The position numbers were made by a program, and so were the translations under genes. Positions 1 to 8,920 of a stretch of DNA of 64,000 bases are shown one piece after another (within the stretch, counting starts at the first letter, position 1; each line of letters starts with the position of its first letter). The notes under the pieces are model-generated. The model saw only the letters and a list, made by a program, of their open reading frames with translations, was not told the origin of the DNA and searched no databases. Source of the stretch: Dyadobacter chenwenxiniae (GTDB lineage: Bacteria; Bacteroidota; Bacteroidia; Cytophagales; Spirosomataceae); contig NZ_CP094997.1 in NCBI RefSeq assembly GCF_022869785.1, positions 4,526,001-4,590,000 on the forward strand, given 5' to 3'.

Positions 1-1109
1 AATTTGACAGTTACGATCTGATATTAACATCGTACGGGATCGTCCGTTTGGACATTGATATAATTCAGTCCTATCGTTTCAATTATGTGATTTTGGACGA
101 AAGCCAAGCTATCAAGAACCCGGCATCCATTATTACAAAAGCGGTCAGGAAGCTGAATTCAGCATACAGGCTGGTGTTAACTGGAACGCCGATTGAAAAC
201 AACACATTGGATCTCTGGTCGCAAATGTCCTTTGTGAATCCAGGATTGCTGGGCAGCCAGTCCTTTTTCAGGGATGAATTTCAAATTCCCATTGAGAAAC
301 GCGGAGATGAAGAAAAAACAAAAAGGCTTTACAATTTAATCAAACCATTCATATTGAGGCGCTTAAAATCGCAGGTTGCAACAGATCTGCCTGAAAAAGT
401 GGAAAGCATTCAATATTGCGATATGTCGGAGGAGCAGGAAAAAGCTTATGAGGAAGCCAAAGCATATTACCGCAACCTGATCCTGCAAAGTATTGACACA
501 GAAGGCATTTCAAAGTCTCAGCTCGTTGTACTGCAAGGGCTTACCAAGCTGAGACAATTGGCAAATCACCCGCTAATGGTCGATTCCGAATATTTACATG
601 GTTCAGGGAAGTTTCAAGATGTGCTTTACAAAATGCAGACTGCGATTAGCGAAAATCACAAAATATTAATTTTCAGCCAATACATTAAGCATCTCGATCT
701 TTTCCGGCAATTTTTGAATGAAAAAGAAATCACTTATGCCTACCTGGATGGTTCCACTAAAAACCGCCAGGAGCAAGTAGAGCTTTTTCAAAACAATGAT
801 GACATTAAAATCTTCCTGATATCATTGAAAGCAGGAGGATTAGGCCTTAATCTCACTGCGGCAGACTACGTTTTCATCCTCGATCCATGGTGGAATCCCG
901 CCATTGAAGCCCAAGCCGTAGACCGCGCCCATCGCATCGGCCAGGATAGGACAGTTTTCACTTATAAGTTTATTACGAAAAACTCCGTCGAAGAAAAGAT
1001 CTTAGCGTTGCAAAGAACCAAAAAGCAGCTTGCGGATGATTTGATTTCGAATGAAGAAGGATTTGTTAAATCGCTGAGTCGGGAAGATGTGTTGAATCTG
1101 CTGGCGTAA
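1..1109 (+). CDS. SNF2-family DEAD/H helicase, C-terminal part (5' end outside window)
   Basis: The reading frame is open to the left edge: codons from base 3 give FDSYDLILTSYGIVR before the TTG at 48, so TTG 48 is not the true start and the gene begins upstream. Visible SNF2 motifs in order are VILDESQAIKNP (motif II, DExx box), LTGTPIENN (III), ILIFSQYIKHLD (IV), GGLGLNLTAADYVFILDPWWNP (V, shown in two parts) and QAVDRAHRIGQ (VI). This is the RecA-like core of a Swi2/Snf2 ATPase that remodels protein-DNA complexes; in bacteria these are often RapA/HepA-like. Only the helicase C-terminal half can be seen, so the subfamily cannot be fixed. It converges with purA across a palindromic repeat. 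Confidence 0.9.
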   Translation, partial: FDSYDLILTSYGIVRLDIDIIQSYRFNYVILDESQAIKNPASIITKAVRKLNSAYRLVLTGTPIENNTLDLWSQMSFVNPGLLGSQSFFRDEFQIPIEKRGDEEKTKRLYNLIKPFILRRLKSQVATDLPEKVESIQYCDMSEEQEKAYEEAKAYYRNLILQSIDTEGISKSQLVVLQGLTKLRQLANHPLMVDSEYLHGSGKFQDVLYKMQTAISENHKILIFSQYIKHLDLFRQFLNEKEITYAYLDGSTKNRQEQVELFQNNDDIKIFLISLKAGGLGLNLTAADYVFILDPWWNPAIEAQAVDRAHRIGQDRTVFTYKFITKNSVEEKILALQRTKKQLADDLISNEEGFVKSLSREDVLNLLA

Positions 1110-1138
1110 AAGCCTGGCATCCTGAGCCCCTGAAGCCT

Positions 1139-1230
1139 GTCAGCCTGAGCGGAGTCGAAGGTACGCTACCCAGAAGTAACGCGCCTTCGACTCCGCTCAG
1201 GCTGACAAAAAAAGGTCCGCTCAGGCTGAC
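1139..1230. repeat. Dispersed palindromic repeat, family 1, copy 1
   Basis: Arms of 23 nt at 1139-1161 and 1184-1206 are exact reverse complements, containing CCTGAGCGGAGTCGAAGG and its complement. A third, partial arm (15 nt) follows at 1216-1230. The same arms recur at 31957-32032. The element sits between the convergent SNF2 and purA genes and could act as a bidirectional terminator or a REP-like element; the A-run after 1206 supports termination for leftward transcripts. Confidence 0.9.
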
Positions 1231-1257
1231 GATGTAAGTTACATTTCGCTACTTTTC

Positions 1258-2553
1258 TTAAACCGACAACGCCGAAGCCTCCCTACTAATCAACGCCTCT
1301 CTATCCGGCCCGGTGGAGATAAACGTAATCGGCAGCTTCAATTCCTCTTCCAAAAACTTCACATAAGCCAGCAACTCCTCAGGAATAGCCTCAAAATCGT
1401 GAATTCCATCCAACGACTGTTGCCAACCTTTGAAATCCTTATAAACCGGCTCAACCGTTTCGTCACACAAATCGTATGGCAAATGATCCGTTAATGTGCC
1501 GTCTGGAAGACGATAATTGGTGCAGACGCGAATGTTATCAAAGATTGTTAACACATCCACTTTCATCATAATCAGCTGCGTAACGCCGTTGATCATGATT
1601 GCGTATTTCAATGCAGGCAAATCAAGCCATCCGCAGCGGCGCGGGCGTCCGGTTGTCGCACCGAACTCGCGGCCTTCCTGGCGCATTTTTTCACCTGTTT
1701 CTTCCAATAATTCGGTTGGGAATGGTCCACTTCCTACGCGTGTGCAGTAAGCTTTGAAAATCCCGAAAACCTCTCCTACCTGGCTTGGCGCAATGCCTAA
1801 CCCTGTGCAAGCACCGGCCGTCATGGTTGTGGAGCTTGTTACGAAAGGATATGAACCGAAATCAATGTCCAGCAACGAGCCTTGTGCGCCTTCTGCCAAA
1901 ACTGTTTTTGATGCTGCTAATGCTTCATTGACAACATATTCGCTGTCCACCAACGTAAACTGCTTCATGAATTCGATGGCACCGAAGAAGTTTTCTTCCG
2001 ATTTTGGAAGGACTTCTGAGTAATCAAATGCATAGAAATCAAGGATTGTTTTATGAGCGTCAACAAGCTTTTTATATTTGGCTGCAAAGTTTGGAGAAAG
2101 AACATCTCCTACGCGCAAGCCTAATCTCGCCACTTTGTCCTGATATGCAGGTCCAATTCCTCTCAATGTTGAGCCGATCTTGGAATCACCTTTCGAACGC
2201 TCGTAAGCAGCGTCCAGCAATGAGTGGGTTGGAACGATAATCGATGCTTTTTTGGAAACAAACAGATTACTGATCAGGTCAAGGTTGTATTTGGCGAGGT
2301 TTTCAATTTCTCTTTTGAAAACGATTGGGTCCAAAACGACACCGTTTCCGATAATGTTCTGGATATCGCTGCGGAAAATGCCGGATGGAATTTGGTGCAA
2401 AACATGCTTAATTCCGTCAAATTCCAATGTATGACCTGCATTTGGCCCTCCCTGGAAACGGGCTACAACCTGATAACGTGGCGCAAGGACGTCCACAATT
2501 TTACCTTTTCCCTCGTCTCCCCATTGAAGACCAAGTAATACGTCAACTTTCAT
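1258..2553 (-). CDS. purA: Adenylosuccinate synthetase
   Basis: Converts IMP, aspartate and GTP to adenylosuccinate, the first committed step of AMP synthesis in the cytosol. The 431 aa length matches the family. The N-terminal GLQWGDEGKGKIVD is the GTP-binding glycine-rich loop, and GPNAGHT follows at about residue 36; GSTLRGIGPAYQDK and TTGRPRRCGWLD are further PurA signatures. The ATG start at 2553 directly precedes KVDVLLGLQWGDEGKGK, the normal PurA N-terminus. It lies 75 nt downstream of a Fur-family gene on the same strand and could be cotranscribed with it. No anomalies were seen. Confidence 0.98.
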   Translation of the reverse strand: MKVDVLLGLQWGDEGKGKIVDVLAPRYQVVARFQGGPNAGHTLEFDGIKHVLHQIPSGIFRSDIQNIIGNGVVLDPIVFKREIENLAKYNLDLISNLFVSKKASIIVPTHSLLDAAYERSKGDSKIGSTLRGIGPAYQDKVARLGLRVGDVLSPNFAAKYKKLVDAHKTILDFYAFDYSEVLPKSEENFFGAIEFMKQFTLVDSEYVVNEALAASKTVLAEGAQGSLLDIDFGSYPFVTSSTTMTAGACTGLGIAPSQVGEVFGIFKAYCTRVGSGPFPTELLEETGEKMRQEGREFGATTGRPRRCGWLDLPALKYAIMINGVTQLIMMKVDVLTIFDNIRVCTNYRLPDGTLTDHLPYDLCDETVEPVYKDFKGWQQSLDGIHDFEAIPEELLAYVKFLEEELKLPITFISTGPDREALISREASALSV

Positions 2554-2628
2554 TCAATTTATGATTACTGAAACTAATATGGTGTAAGGTTGGCCAGGCA
2601 AACGAATGCTGCCCGGCCCAATGTTGTA

Positions 2629-3129
2629 TTATCTGTCTTCGTAAACCGCGGAAGTTTCCCGGACTTCATTTCGGTTCTGGCAGTTCTCTTTGGTGCAGTT
2701 GCCGTAAAAAATAAGCGAATGGTGCATCACGCTGAAATTCAGCATTTCGCCGACCATATTCTGGATAGACTGGATCCTTGGATCGCAAAATTCCATCACT
2801 TTATGGCAATCCGTGCAGATCAGGTGATCGTGCTGCTTGTTACCGTAGGATTTTTCAAATTGCGCCAGGTTTTTACCAAATTGATGCTTGGTAACCAAAT
2901 CACAATCCACAAGCACGTCCAATGTATTGTAAACAGTGGCGCGACTCACCCGATAACGCTTGTTTTTCATGCTGATGTAAAGTTCATCAACATCAAAATG
3001 ATCTTCCCTGGTGTAGATCTCTTCCAGGATCGCAAAGCGCTCAGGCGTTTTGCGGAGTCCTTTATTTTCCAGGTAAGCCGTTAAGATTTTCTTTGCGGCT
3101 TCAAAATTCGGTTTGCTGGCTTGTGGCAT
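2629..3129 (-). CDS. Fur-family metal-dependent transcriptional repressor
   Basis: A 166 aa Fur/PerR-type regulator. The winged-helix part carries GLRKTPERFAILEEIY and RVSRATVYNTLDVLVDCDLV (recognition helix). The dimerisation and metal domain has HDHLICTDCHKVMEF plus a C-terminal CTKENC pair, giving two CxxC-type pairs for structural zinc and a histidine cluster (HDH, later MHH) for the sensory site. Whether it senses iron, peroxide or zinc cannot be decided from sequence. It lies between rel and purA on the same strand, and its upstream region contains the palindrome at 3188-3203. The window has a second, quite different Fur-family gene at 17.2 kb. Confidence 0.93.
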   Translation of the reverse strand: MPQASKPNFEAAKKILTAYLENKGLRKTPERFAILEEIYTREDHFDVDELYISMKNKRYRVSRATVYNTLDVLVDCDLVTKHQFGKNLAQFEKSYGNKQHDHLICTDCHKVMEFCDPRIQSIQNMVGEMLNFSVMHHSLIFYGNCTKENCQNRNEVRETSAVYEDR

Positions 3130-3187
3130 ATCTCTGAAATTCTTGCGCGAAAATACGCTTTTTAACTTAAATCATTGTCACTTTCAC

Positions 3188-3203
3188 AGTCTTAGTTTAG
3201 ACT
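3188..3203. promoter_or_regulatory. Palindrome upstream of the Fur-family gene, possible operator
   Basis: AGTCTTAGTTTAGACT has 5-bp inverted arms (AGTCT/AGACT) around a 6-nt AT-rich centre, about 60 nt upstream of the Fur-family start codon. Fur-family repressors often autoregulate through AT-rich palindromes, so this is a candidate site. It is short and could be chance. Confidence 0.3.
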
Positions 3204-3246
3204 ATCCGATTTTATAACACGTGACCATGTTAATCGTTCAATGCGG

Positions 3247-5589
3247 CTATTTGCCGATCAGGTTGGTGTCAAAACGCTGCACATTATAAACGCCTTCCAC
3301 CTCCTCTAATTTTCCGATTAGAATGTCCAAGTGCTTGGTATCCTGCACGTAAAGTTTTATATCACCATTAAAAACACCATCTTTTGTATCAATGGTCAAG
3401 CCGCGCATGTTAATGTGCAACTCGTTTGAAATGATCCTGGTAACATCATTCACCAAGCCCACACGATCGGTTCCGGAAAGGTAAAGCCCTGCCAAAAATG
3501 CCTCGTCCTTGCCTGATTCCCACTTGGCTTTGATAATGCGGTTTCCGTGTTTGGACATCAATTCCGCGGCATTCGGGCAAGTTGTTCTGTGAATTTTAAT
3601 GCCTTCATTAATTGTCACAAAACCAAAAACGTCATCGCCCGCGATCGGATTGCAGCAAACAGCAAGTTTATAGTCGATTTTATCCATATCATCGCCGATC
3701 AGCAGCGTGTCGCTGTCCGCCCGGTCGCCATGAATGTGCTTCAAAAACTTGGTTAACGTCTTGCCATCGCCAGATCCCGAAGCGGGTACAGGGTTTGTCG
3801 GGTTATTATCTGTTGCCTTGCGTTCTTTTATTTCCTTATCTTTCTTAAAACGCTTTAATTCATCGAGATGAATGTATCCTTTTCCAATTCTGTAAAAGAA
3901 GTCCGCCGCCGTTTTACATTCAAAGAATGCTCTGAGCTGGTTCACAACTTCGGCTGTAAGATCGATTCCGAGTATTTTTAGTTTCTTTTCAACCATCTGG
4001 CGACCATCCGTTTCATAACGGCGGTTGTCCTCCTTCAAGAAGTCTTTAATCCGCGCCCTGGCTTTGGAAGTAACTACAATGCGAAGCCAATCCTCATTCG
4101 GTTTTTGCTTGCTGGACGTAATGATCTCAATCTGGTCTCCATTATTCAGGACATAACTGATCGGAACCAAAATCCCTCCCACTTTTGCAGCCATGCAATG
4201 TGCGCCCACTTCCGAGTGTATATCAAATGCAAAATCCAGCGCCGTAGCACCACTTTGCAGCACTTTCAGTTCGCCTTTTGGTGTAAAAACAAAAACTTCT
4301 TCATTGAATAAATTGCTCCTGAACTCGTCCAGGAACTCAATAGCGGCCGTTTTGTCACCAAAACCATTTTCTAATGTCTCCCTAACCTGCGTGATCCACT
4401 GCTCAATGTTGCCCCTAACTTTGGTATCATTGCCCTTGTATTTCCAGTGCGCAGCATAACCTTTTTCTGCAATCTCATCCATGCGCGAAGTCCGGATCTG
4501 CACTTCCACCCATTGCCCGCTTTTGCTCATTACCGTCGAGTGCAAGGATTGGTAACCATTCGCACGCGGCGTGCTTAGGAAGTCTTTCAGGCGATCCGGG
4601 TTGGGCTTATAGTGATCCGTAACGATTGAATAAGCCTGCCAGCAAATCGCTTTTTCCCGATCATTTTCAGCAGAAGATTCAAGGACAATGCGAATGGCAA
4701 AAAGGTCATAAATCTCTTCAAAAGGCTTATTCTGCTTCTTCATTTTGTTCCAGATCGAATAAATCGACTTGGGACGGCCTTTTAAAATAAAATTCAAACC
4801 CGCAGCTTCCAGATCCTGCGCAATCGGCTCCATGAACTTCGCGATAAAGCGATCACGAATGCCTTTCGTTTCCCTAAGCTTCCGGGCAACGGCGCGGTAT
4901 TCCTGTGGCTCGGTGTATTTCAGATATAATTCTTCCAGCTCGGATTTGATGCTGTAAAGTCCCAGCCTATGCGCGAGCGGCGCGTAAATGAAGATGGTTT
5001 CGGAGGCAATTTTCAGCTGCTTATCCCGCGGCATGCTGTCGAGCGTCCGCATGTTATGCAGTCTGTCTGCGAGCTTTACGAGAATTACGCGCACGTCGTC
5101 AGACAATGTGAGCAGCATTTTCCGGAAGTTTTCAGCCTGCTGCGAGCTGCCATATTCGAACCTCCCGGAAATTTTAGTAAGTCCATCGATGATCTTGGCG
5201 ACTTTTTTGCCAAACAATCTTTCAATATCTTCAATCCGCATATCCGTATCCTCCACCACATCGTGAAGTAAGGCTGCAACGATGCCCGTCGTCCCCAATC
5301 CGATCTCCTCAACGACGATCTGGGCAACGGCAAGCGGATGGTAAATGTATGGTTCTCCCGACCGGCGACGCATGTCCTTATGTGCGTCTACGGAGGTGTA
5401 AAAGGCCTTTTTTATTAATTTGGCATCATTATCCTTTAAGAAGGGCTTGGCTGTTCGTAATAACCTTCGGTATTTTTTAAGGATATCCTTCCGCTCCTGT
5501 TCCAGATCAATGGTGAGGGGTTCAACGAGTTGCTCCACTGCTATATTTTTATTGGTATGCTTCACCAAAATAACAAATTCCGACGACAT
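3247..5589 (-). CDS. Bifunctional (p)ppGpp synthetase/hydrolase, Rel/SpoT family
   Basis: A long RSH enzyme (780 aa) that makes and degrades the stringent-response alarmone (p)ppGpp. Domain order: HD hydrolase (YHPLAVA with H84, HDVVEDTD at 109-116, VKLADRLHNMRT), synthetase (EIYDLFAIRIV, FLSTPRANGYQSLHSTV, VEVQIRTSRMDEIAEKGYAAHW), TGS (VFVFTPKGELKVLQSGATAL), a zinc-finger-like KLAVCCNPI region and a C-terminal ACT domain (LYLSGTDRVGLVNDVTRI). The intact HD residues argue for hydrolase activity, so this is a Rel/SpoT-type enzyme and not a monofunctional RelA. It is transcribed divergently from the tRNA-Leu. Confidence 0.96.
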   Translation of the reverse strand: MSSEFVILVKHTNKNIAVEQLVEPLTIDLEQERKDILKKYRRLLRTAKPFLKDNDAKLIKKAFYTSVDAHKDMRRRSGEPYIYHPLAVAQIVVEEIGLGTTGIVAALLHDVVEDTDMRIEDIERLFGKKVAKIIDGLTKISGRFEYGSSQQAENFRKMLLTLSDDVRVILVKLADRLHNMRTLDSMPRDKQLKIASETIFIYAPLAHRLGLYSIKSELEELYLKYTEPQEYRAVARKLRETKGIRDRFIAKFMEPIAQDLEAAGLNFILKGRPKSIYSIWNKMKKQNKPFEEIYDLFAIRIVLESSAENDREKAICWQAYSIVTDHYKPNPDRLKDFLSTPRANGYQSLHSTVMSKSGQWVEVQIRTSRMDEIAEKGYAAHWKYKGNDTKVRGNIEQWITQVRETLENGFGDKTAAIEFLDEFRSNLFNEEVFVFTPKGELKVLQSGATALDFAFDIHSEVGAHCMAAKVGGILVPISYVLNNGDQIEIITSSKQKPNEDWLRIVVTSKARARIKDFLKEDNRRYETDGRQMVEKKLKILGIDLTAEVVNQLRAFFECKTAADFFYRIGKGYIHLDELKRFKKDKEIKERKATDNNPTNPVPASGSGDGKTLTKFLKHIHGDRADSDTLLIGDDMDKIDYKLAVCCNPIAGDDVFGFVTINEGIKIHRTTCPNAAELMSKHGNRIIKAKWESGKDEAFLAGLYLSGTDRVGLVNDVTRIISNELHINMRGLTIDTKDGVFNGDIKLYVQDTKHLDILIGKLEEVEGVYNVQRFDTNLIGK

Positions 5590-5631
5590 TTTTCAATTTT
5601 ATTTTACCCGAAGATAAAATTTTCAAAAAAG

Positions 5632-5664
5632 TTTGGATCTATCTAAAAAATAAGAATACCTTTG
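5632..5664 (+). promoter_or_regulatory. Bacteroidota-type promoter of tRNA-Leu
   Basis: TTTG at 5632-5635 and TACCTTTG at 5657-5664 match the Bacteroidota -33 (TTTG) and -7 (TAnnTTTG) elements, separated by 21 nt. They lie 45 nt upstream of the tRNA. Confidence 0.75.
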
Positions 5665-5709
5665 CACTCCCAATTCGACAAAAGGCGTCGAAAAAGGTAA
5701 AATAAGTGA

Positions 5710-5791
5710 GCGGGCGTGGCGGAACTGGTAGACGTGCTAGACTTAGGATCTAGTGCCGCAAGGCGTGGGGGTTCGATTCCCTCCGCCCGTA
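5710..5791 (+). tRNA. tRNA-Leu (anticodon UAG)
   Basis: The 82-nt class II tRNA has an acceptor stem GCGGGCG/CGCCCGT (one G-U pair), the anticodon loop CTTAGGA flanked by CTAGA/TCTAG giving anticodon UAG, a long variable arm TGCCGCAAGGCG as expected for Leu, the T-loop GGTTCGATTCC, and discriminator A at 5791. CCA is not encoded. UAG reads CUN codons. Confidence 0.96.
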
Positions 5792-5868
5792 CGAATAACA
5801 AGGGAATGACGGGGCGTCAAGATTCCTATCTCGATAAGAAAGATGAGCTGCTCCAAAGTTAAACCCGT

Positions 5869-5907
5869 CAAATGCCCTCAGGACTTCGTTTTGAGGGCAT
5901 TTTTGTT
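5869..5907 (+). terminator. Rho-independent terminator after tRNA-Leu
   Basis: ATGCCCTCA and TGAGGGCAT form a GC-rich hairpin followed by TTTTGTTTTT. It ends the tRNA transcript before trigger factor. Confidence 0.8.
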
Positions 5908-5956
5908 TTTCTTTTCTATTTAATCTAAAAGGTATTTACCATAGCATAAGCGACAC

Positions 5957-7306
5957 ATGGAAGTTGTATTAGAACAAAATTCGCCAACATTAGCCTCTCT
6001 TAAAGTCACGTTGACCAAAGACGATTATCAGCCAAAAATTGATAAAACGATCAAGGATTATTCCAAAAAGGTGAACCTGAAAGGCTTCCGTCCGGGTAAA
6101 GTGCCATCCCATGTGATTCAGCGCATGTATGGTAAAAGCATTCTGGTTGACGAGGTGAACAACCTGTTGAGCACTGCGGTGAGCAGCTATATCAGAGAAA
6201 ATAAATTGCAAGTTGTTGGCGACCCTGTTCCGAATCGCGACAAAGCGGCGGAAGTTAACTGGGACAGCCCAAGCGAATTGGAATTTAGCTACGACCTTGG
6301 AGTAGCAACGGATTTCGACGTTAACTTTTCTGAGCTTCCAGCGGTGAAACGTTACACGATCAATGTGGACGATGCGGAATTGTCTAAAACGATTGAAAGC
6401 CTGCGTGAGCGTTTTGCAGAAAACATTCACCCGGAAGTGAGCGAAGAAGGCGATATGATCTTCGGAGAATTGAAACAAGAATCTTCTGAATTCACAACGC
6501 GCACTGCAATCCCTACAAAACAACTGAAACCAGAAGCATTGGCTAAGTTTATTGGTGTGAAAAAAGATGACGTGATCACATTCGACATCAACGACACTTT
6601 TTCAGACGAAGCTGCTATCGCACATGTAACTGGAAAGAAAAAAGAAGACATCGGCACGCTTTCAGGTGAATTCACATTGGTTGTTGAGGACGTTACGCGT
6701 TCAGCTGCATCGGAATTGAATCAAGATCTTTTTGATAAAGTGTTGGGCGTAGGTCAAGTTGAAAACGAAGAGCAGTTCAACGAGAAATTGCTTGAAATTA
6801 TCAAAGGAAACTACGAACGCGAAACAGAAGCATTGCTTCGTCGTGATATCGAAAATGCGCTACTAGAAAGCATTAACATCGAACTTCCAGGCGACTTCTT
6901 GAAAGATTGGCTGGAACGCACAAATGAGGGCAAATTTACCCGCGAACAGATCGAAGAGCAATTCGAAGATTTCAAAAAATCATTGAAATTGAGCTTGATC
7001 AAAAATAAAGTGGCGGATAGAGAAAGCGTGAAAGTTGAATATCCTGAAATCCTTGAATTTACCCGCAACATGGTAAAAGGACAGTTCGGAATCTACGGCG
7101 ATGACGACAACATGAAAGAAACCATCGACCGCGTTGCACAAGGTTATCTTGCTGACAAAGAGCGTGATAATTATACCAATGTTTTCAATCAGGTTTTTGA
7201 TAACAAAGTAATGGACATCATCCGCAGCCAGGTTTCTACGGACGAGCAGACCATCGAAGTAAGCGAATTTGAAAAACTGGCGAAAGGCGAAGAAGTCGCT
7301 GCTTAA
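5957..7306 (+). CDS. tig: Trigger factor
   Basis: Ribosome-bound chaperone and peptidyl-prolyl isomerase that receives nascent chains at the exit tunnel. The ribosome-docking signature GFRPGKVP is at residues 43-50 of the N-terminal domain; a divergent FKBP-like central segment (about 155-250) and a helical acidic C-terminal chaperone domain follow. The 449 aa length fits Bacteroidota trigger factors. It is followed by a strong terminator, then clpP and clpX, the same order (tig-clpP-clpX) as in many bacteria, here with an XRE regulator inserted on the opposite strand. Confidence 0.96.
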   Translation: MEVVLEQNSPTLASLKVTLTKDDYQPKIDKTIKDYSKKVNLKGFRPGKVPSHVIQRMYGKSILVDEVNNLLSTAVSSYIRENKLQVVGDPVPNRDKAAEVNWDSPSELEFSYDLGVATDFDVNFSELPAVKRYTINVDDAELSKTIESLRERFAENIHPEVSEEGDMIFGELKQESSEFTTRTAIPTKQLKPEALAKFIGVKKDDVITFDINDTFSDEAAIAHVTGKKKEDIGTLSGEFTLVVEDVTRSAASELNQDLFDKVLGVGQVENEEQFNEKLLEIIKGNYERETEALLRRDIENALLESINIELPGDFLKDWLERTNEGKFTREQIEEQFEDFKKSLKLSLIKNKVADRESVKVEYPEILEFTRNMVKGQFGIYGDDDNMKETIDRVAQGYLADKERDNYTNVFNQVFDNKVMDIIRSQVSTDEQTIEVSEFEKLAKGEEVAA

Positions 7307-7330
7307 TCAGTTTTAGCAATATTTTTTTTT

Positions 7331-7366
7331 CACCGTCCAACGCCTTTGGCGTGGACGGTGTTTTTA
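7331..7366. terminator. Bidirectional terminator between tig and the XRE regulator
   Basis: CACCGTCCAACGCC and GGCGTGGACGGTG pair around a TTT loop, with T-runs on both sides (TTTTTTTTT before, TTTTT after). It overlaps the stop codon of the leftward gene. Confidence 0.88.
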
Positions 7367-7768
7367 TTTAAAGCCAATGCGTTCGCGCTCTTCACCAATG
7401 TGCCGAATGATCCCGTCGCCGAACCATTGCCTGAATTTCATTTTCCACTGGTCAAGCTCGTTTTGCATTCGCCGGTTTTCTGCCAATAACCTAGTATTTT
7501 CCTGACGAAGCCATTCGGTTTCTGACATAGTTAATGCGTCGAAGCCAAGTAATTCAGGCAGCGGGACGTCCAGCAATTTGGCAATGTTTTCGACTCTCGA
7601 AACGGAAAGCTCAGTCCGGCCGCGTTCCAGATCGCCGTATGCCGTTGTGGAAAGGCCGAGCATATCAGCCATATTTTCCTGAGAAAGCCCTTTTTGCAAG
7701 CGGATCAGGCGAATTTTTTCAGACAAGTTTGATGTAACATTCATAGCCACCGTGTTTTTCATGCCCAT
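7364..7768 (-). CDS. XRE-family helix-turn-helix regulator
   Basis: A 134 aa protein with one Cro/C1-type HTH: SEKIRLIRLQKGLSQENMAD, then LSTTAYGDLERGRTELSVSR, the classic five-helix XRE pattern at about residues 15-68. The C-terminal half (TEWLRQENTRLLAENRRMQNEL) is a short coiled coil, likely for dimerisation. An internal ATG (MNVTSN, residue 9) is an equally plausible start. No effector domain and no linked toxin gene are visible, so the target is unknown; autoregulation or control of the clp region is only a guess. Confidence 0.85.
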   Translation of the reverse strand: MGMKNTVAMNVTSNLSEKIRLIRLQKGLSQENMADMLGLSTTAYGDLERGRTELSVSRVENIAKLLDVPLPELLGFDALTMSETEWLRQENTRLLAENRRMQNELDQWKMKFRQWFGDGIIRHIGEERERIGFK

Positions 7769-7991
7769 TTATGATTTGTTATGCAATGTAATAAAGACCT
7801 TCTTCGCTGACTCTCGCAATTTTCGATAATTTATCGCTTGAATAGACAAGGATTATTCAATGAAATAGTCAAATTTGTGAAATCCAAAGAATAAAGAGGC
7901 CGGATTACTAACAGAAACTAACACAAAGCGCTTTTTGTTCTTTTACTTATTTGCCCTTTAATATTACTTCAATTAAAATTTAAGTTGATCG

Positions 7992-8666
7992 ATGAACCAC
8001 GGAAATGAATTTAGAAAATACGCCGTTCACCACCTTGGGATGAATGGCCTTACAGTTGACGGCTACGTAAACCACACAGTTGAAAATATGACGCGTTCGG
8101 TGATCGAAGAGCGTCCGATGAACTTCCGTGAAGTGGATGTGTTCTCGCGCCTTATGGCCGACCGCATTATTTTTATGGGAACCGGTGTTGACGACAACAT
8201 TGCGAACATTATCGTTGCACAGCTTTTGTTCCTTGAATCTGCTGATGCTAAAAAAGATATCTTAATGTATATCAACAGCCCGGGCGGTTCTGTTTATGCA
8301 GGTTTGGGGATTTATGACACGATGCAATATGTGCGTCCGGACGTTGCGACGGTTTGTACAAGTCTTGCAGCTTCTATGGGTGCAGTGCTTTTGGCAGGTG
8401 GCGCAGCAGGAAAAAGATCAGCACTTCCACATGCCCGCGTTATGATTCACCAACCTTCTGGTGGCGCACAGGGAACGTCAGTTGACATTGAAATTACTAC
8501 ACGTGAAATCGTAAAACTACGTCACGAATTGTACGAAATCCTGGCAAACCACACGGGTCAAACACCTGAACAAATTGCTATCGACTCCGACCGCGACAAG
8601 TGGTTAAAAGCCTTAGAAGCAAAGGAATACGGTCTGATCGACGAGGTTTTGACAAGAGATAAATAA
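7992..8666 (+). CDS. clpP: ATP-dependent Clp protease proteolytic subunit
   Basis: Self-compartmentalised serine peptidase that degrades unfolded or tagged proteins with ClpX or ClpA/C. The catalytic triad is present: Ser128 in LAASMGAVL, His153 in MIHQPSGG and Asp in DSDRDKW. INSPGGSVYAGLGIYDTM is the family signature. At 224 aa it has the longer N-terminus usual in Bacteroidota. It lies 254 nt upstream of clpX with a terminator between, so the two are probably separate transcripts or only partly coupled. Confidence 0.97.
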   Translation: MNHGNEFRKYAVHHLGMNGLTVDGYVNHTVENMTRSVIEERPMNFREVDVFSRLMADRIIFMGTGVDDNIANIIVAQLLFLESADAKKDILMYINSPGGSVYAGLGIYDTMQYVRPDVATVCTSLAASMGAVLLAGGAAGKRSALPHARVMIHQPSGGAQGTSVDIEITTREIVKLRHELYEILANHTGQTPEQIAIDSDRDKWLKALEAKEYGLIDEVLTRDK

Positions 8667-8686
8667 GGAACGAAAGTGATTATTCC

Positions 8687-8722
8687 AGCGCCCGGGCAGA
8701 TTATCTGTCCGGGCGCTTCTTA
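8687..8722 (+). terminator. Terminator after clpP
   Basis: AGCGCCCGGGCAGA and CTGTCCGGGCGCT form a long GC-rich stem with a 4-nt loop, followed by TCTTATT. The T-tract is modest, so attenuation rather than full termination is possible. Confidence 0.75.
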
Positions 8723-8920
8723 TTAATAGGCCCGATGCTGATTTGGTATCCCGGTTAAAAAACCGGAAATTTGTATCAATGTCTTTACTCGTAATAATAA
8801 CGGTAAGATTTTTGAAACATTAAGTTCAGTCTGCTTGTTAAAGTGGCTCTGGCTATTTAACCTCTCCGAAATATTCAGGTTGGCTAGATACCGGCAAATT
8901 TTTAAAATATAGCGAAATCA

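Noticed and set aside
2590..3084. 164-codon rightward frame over the Fur-family gene
   Set aside because: It is the shadow of a well-supported leftward gene; no domain or signal.
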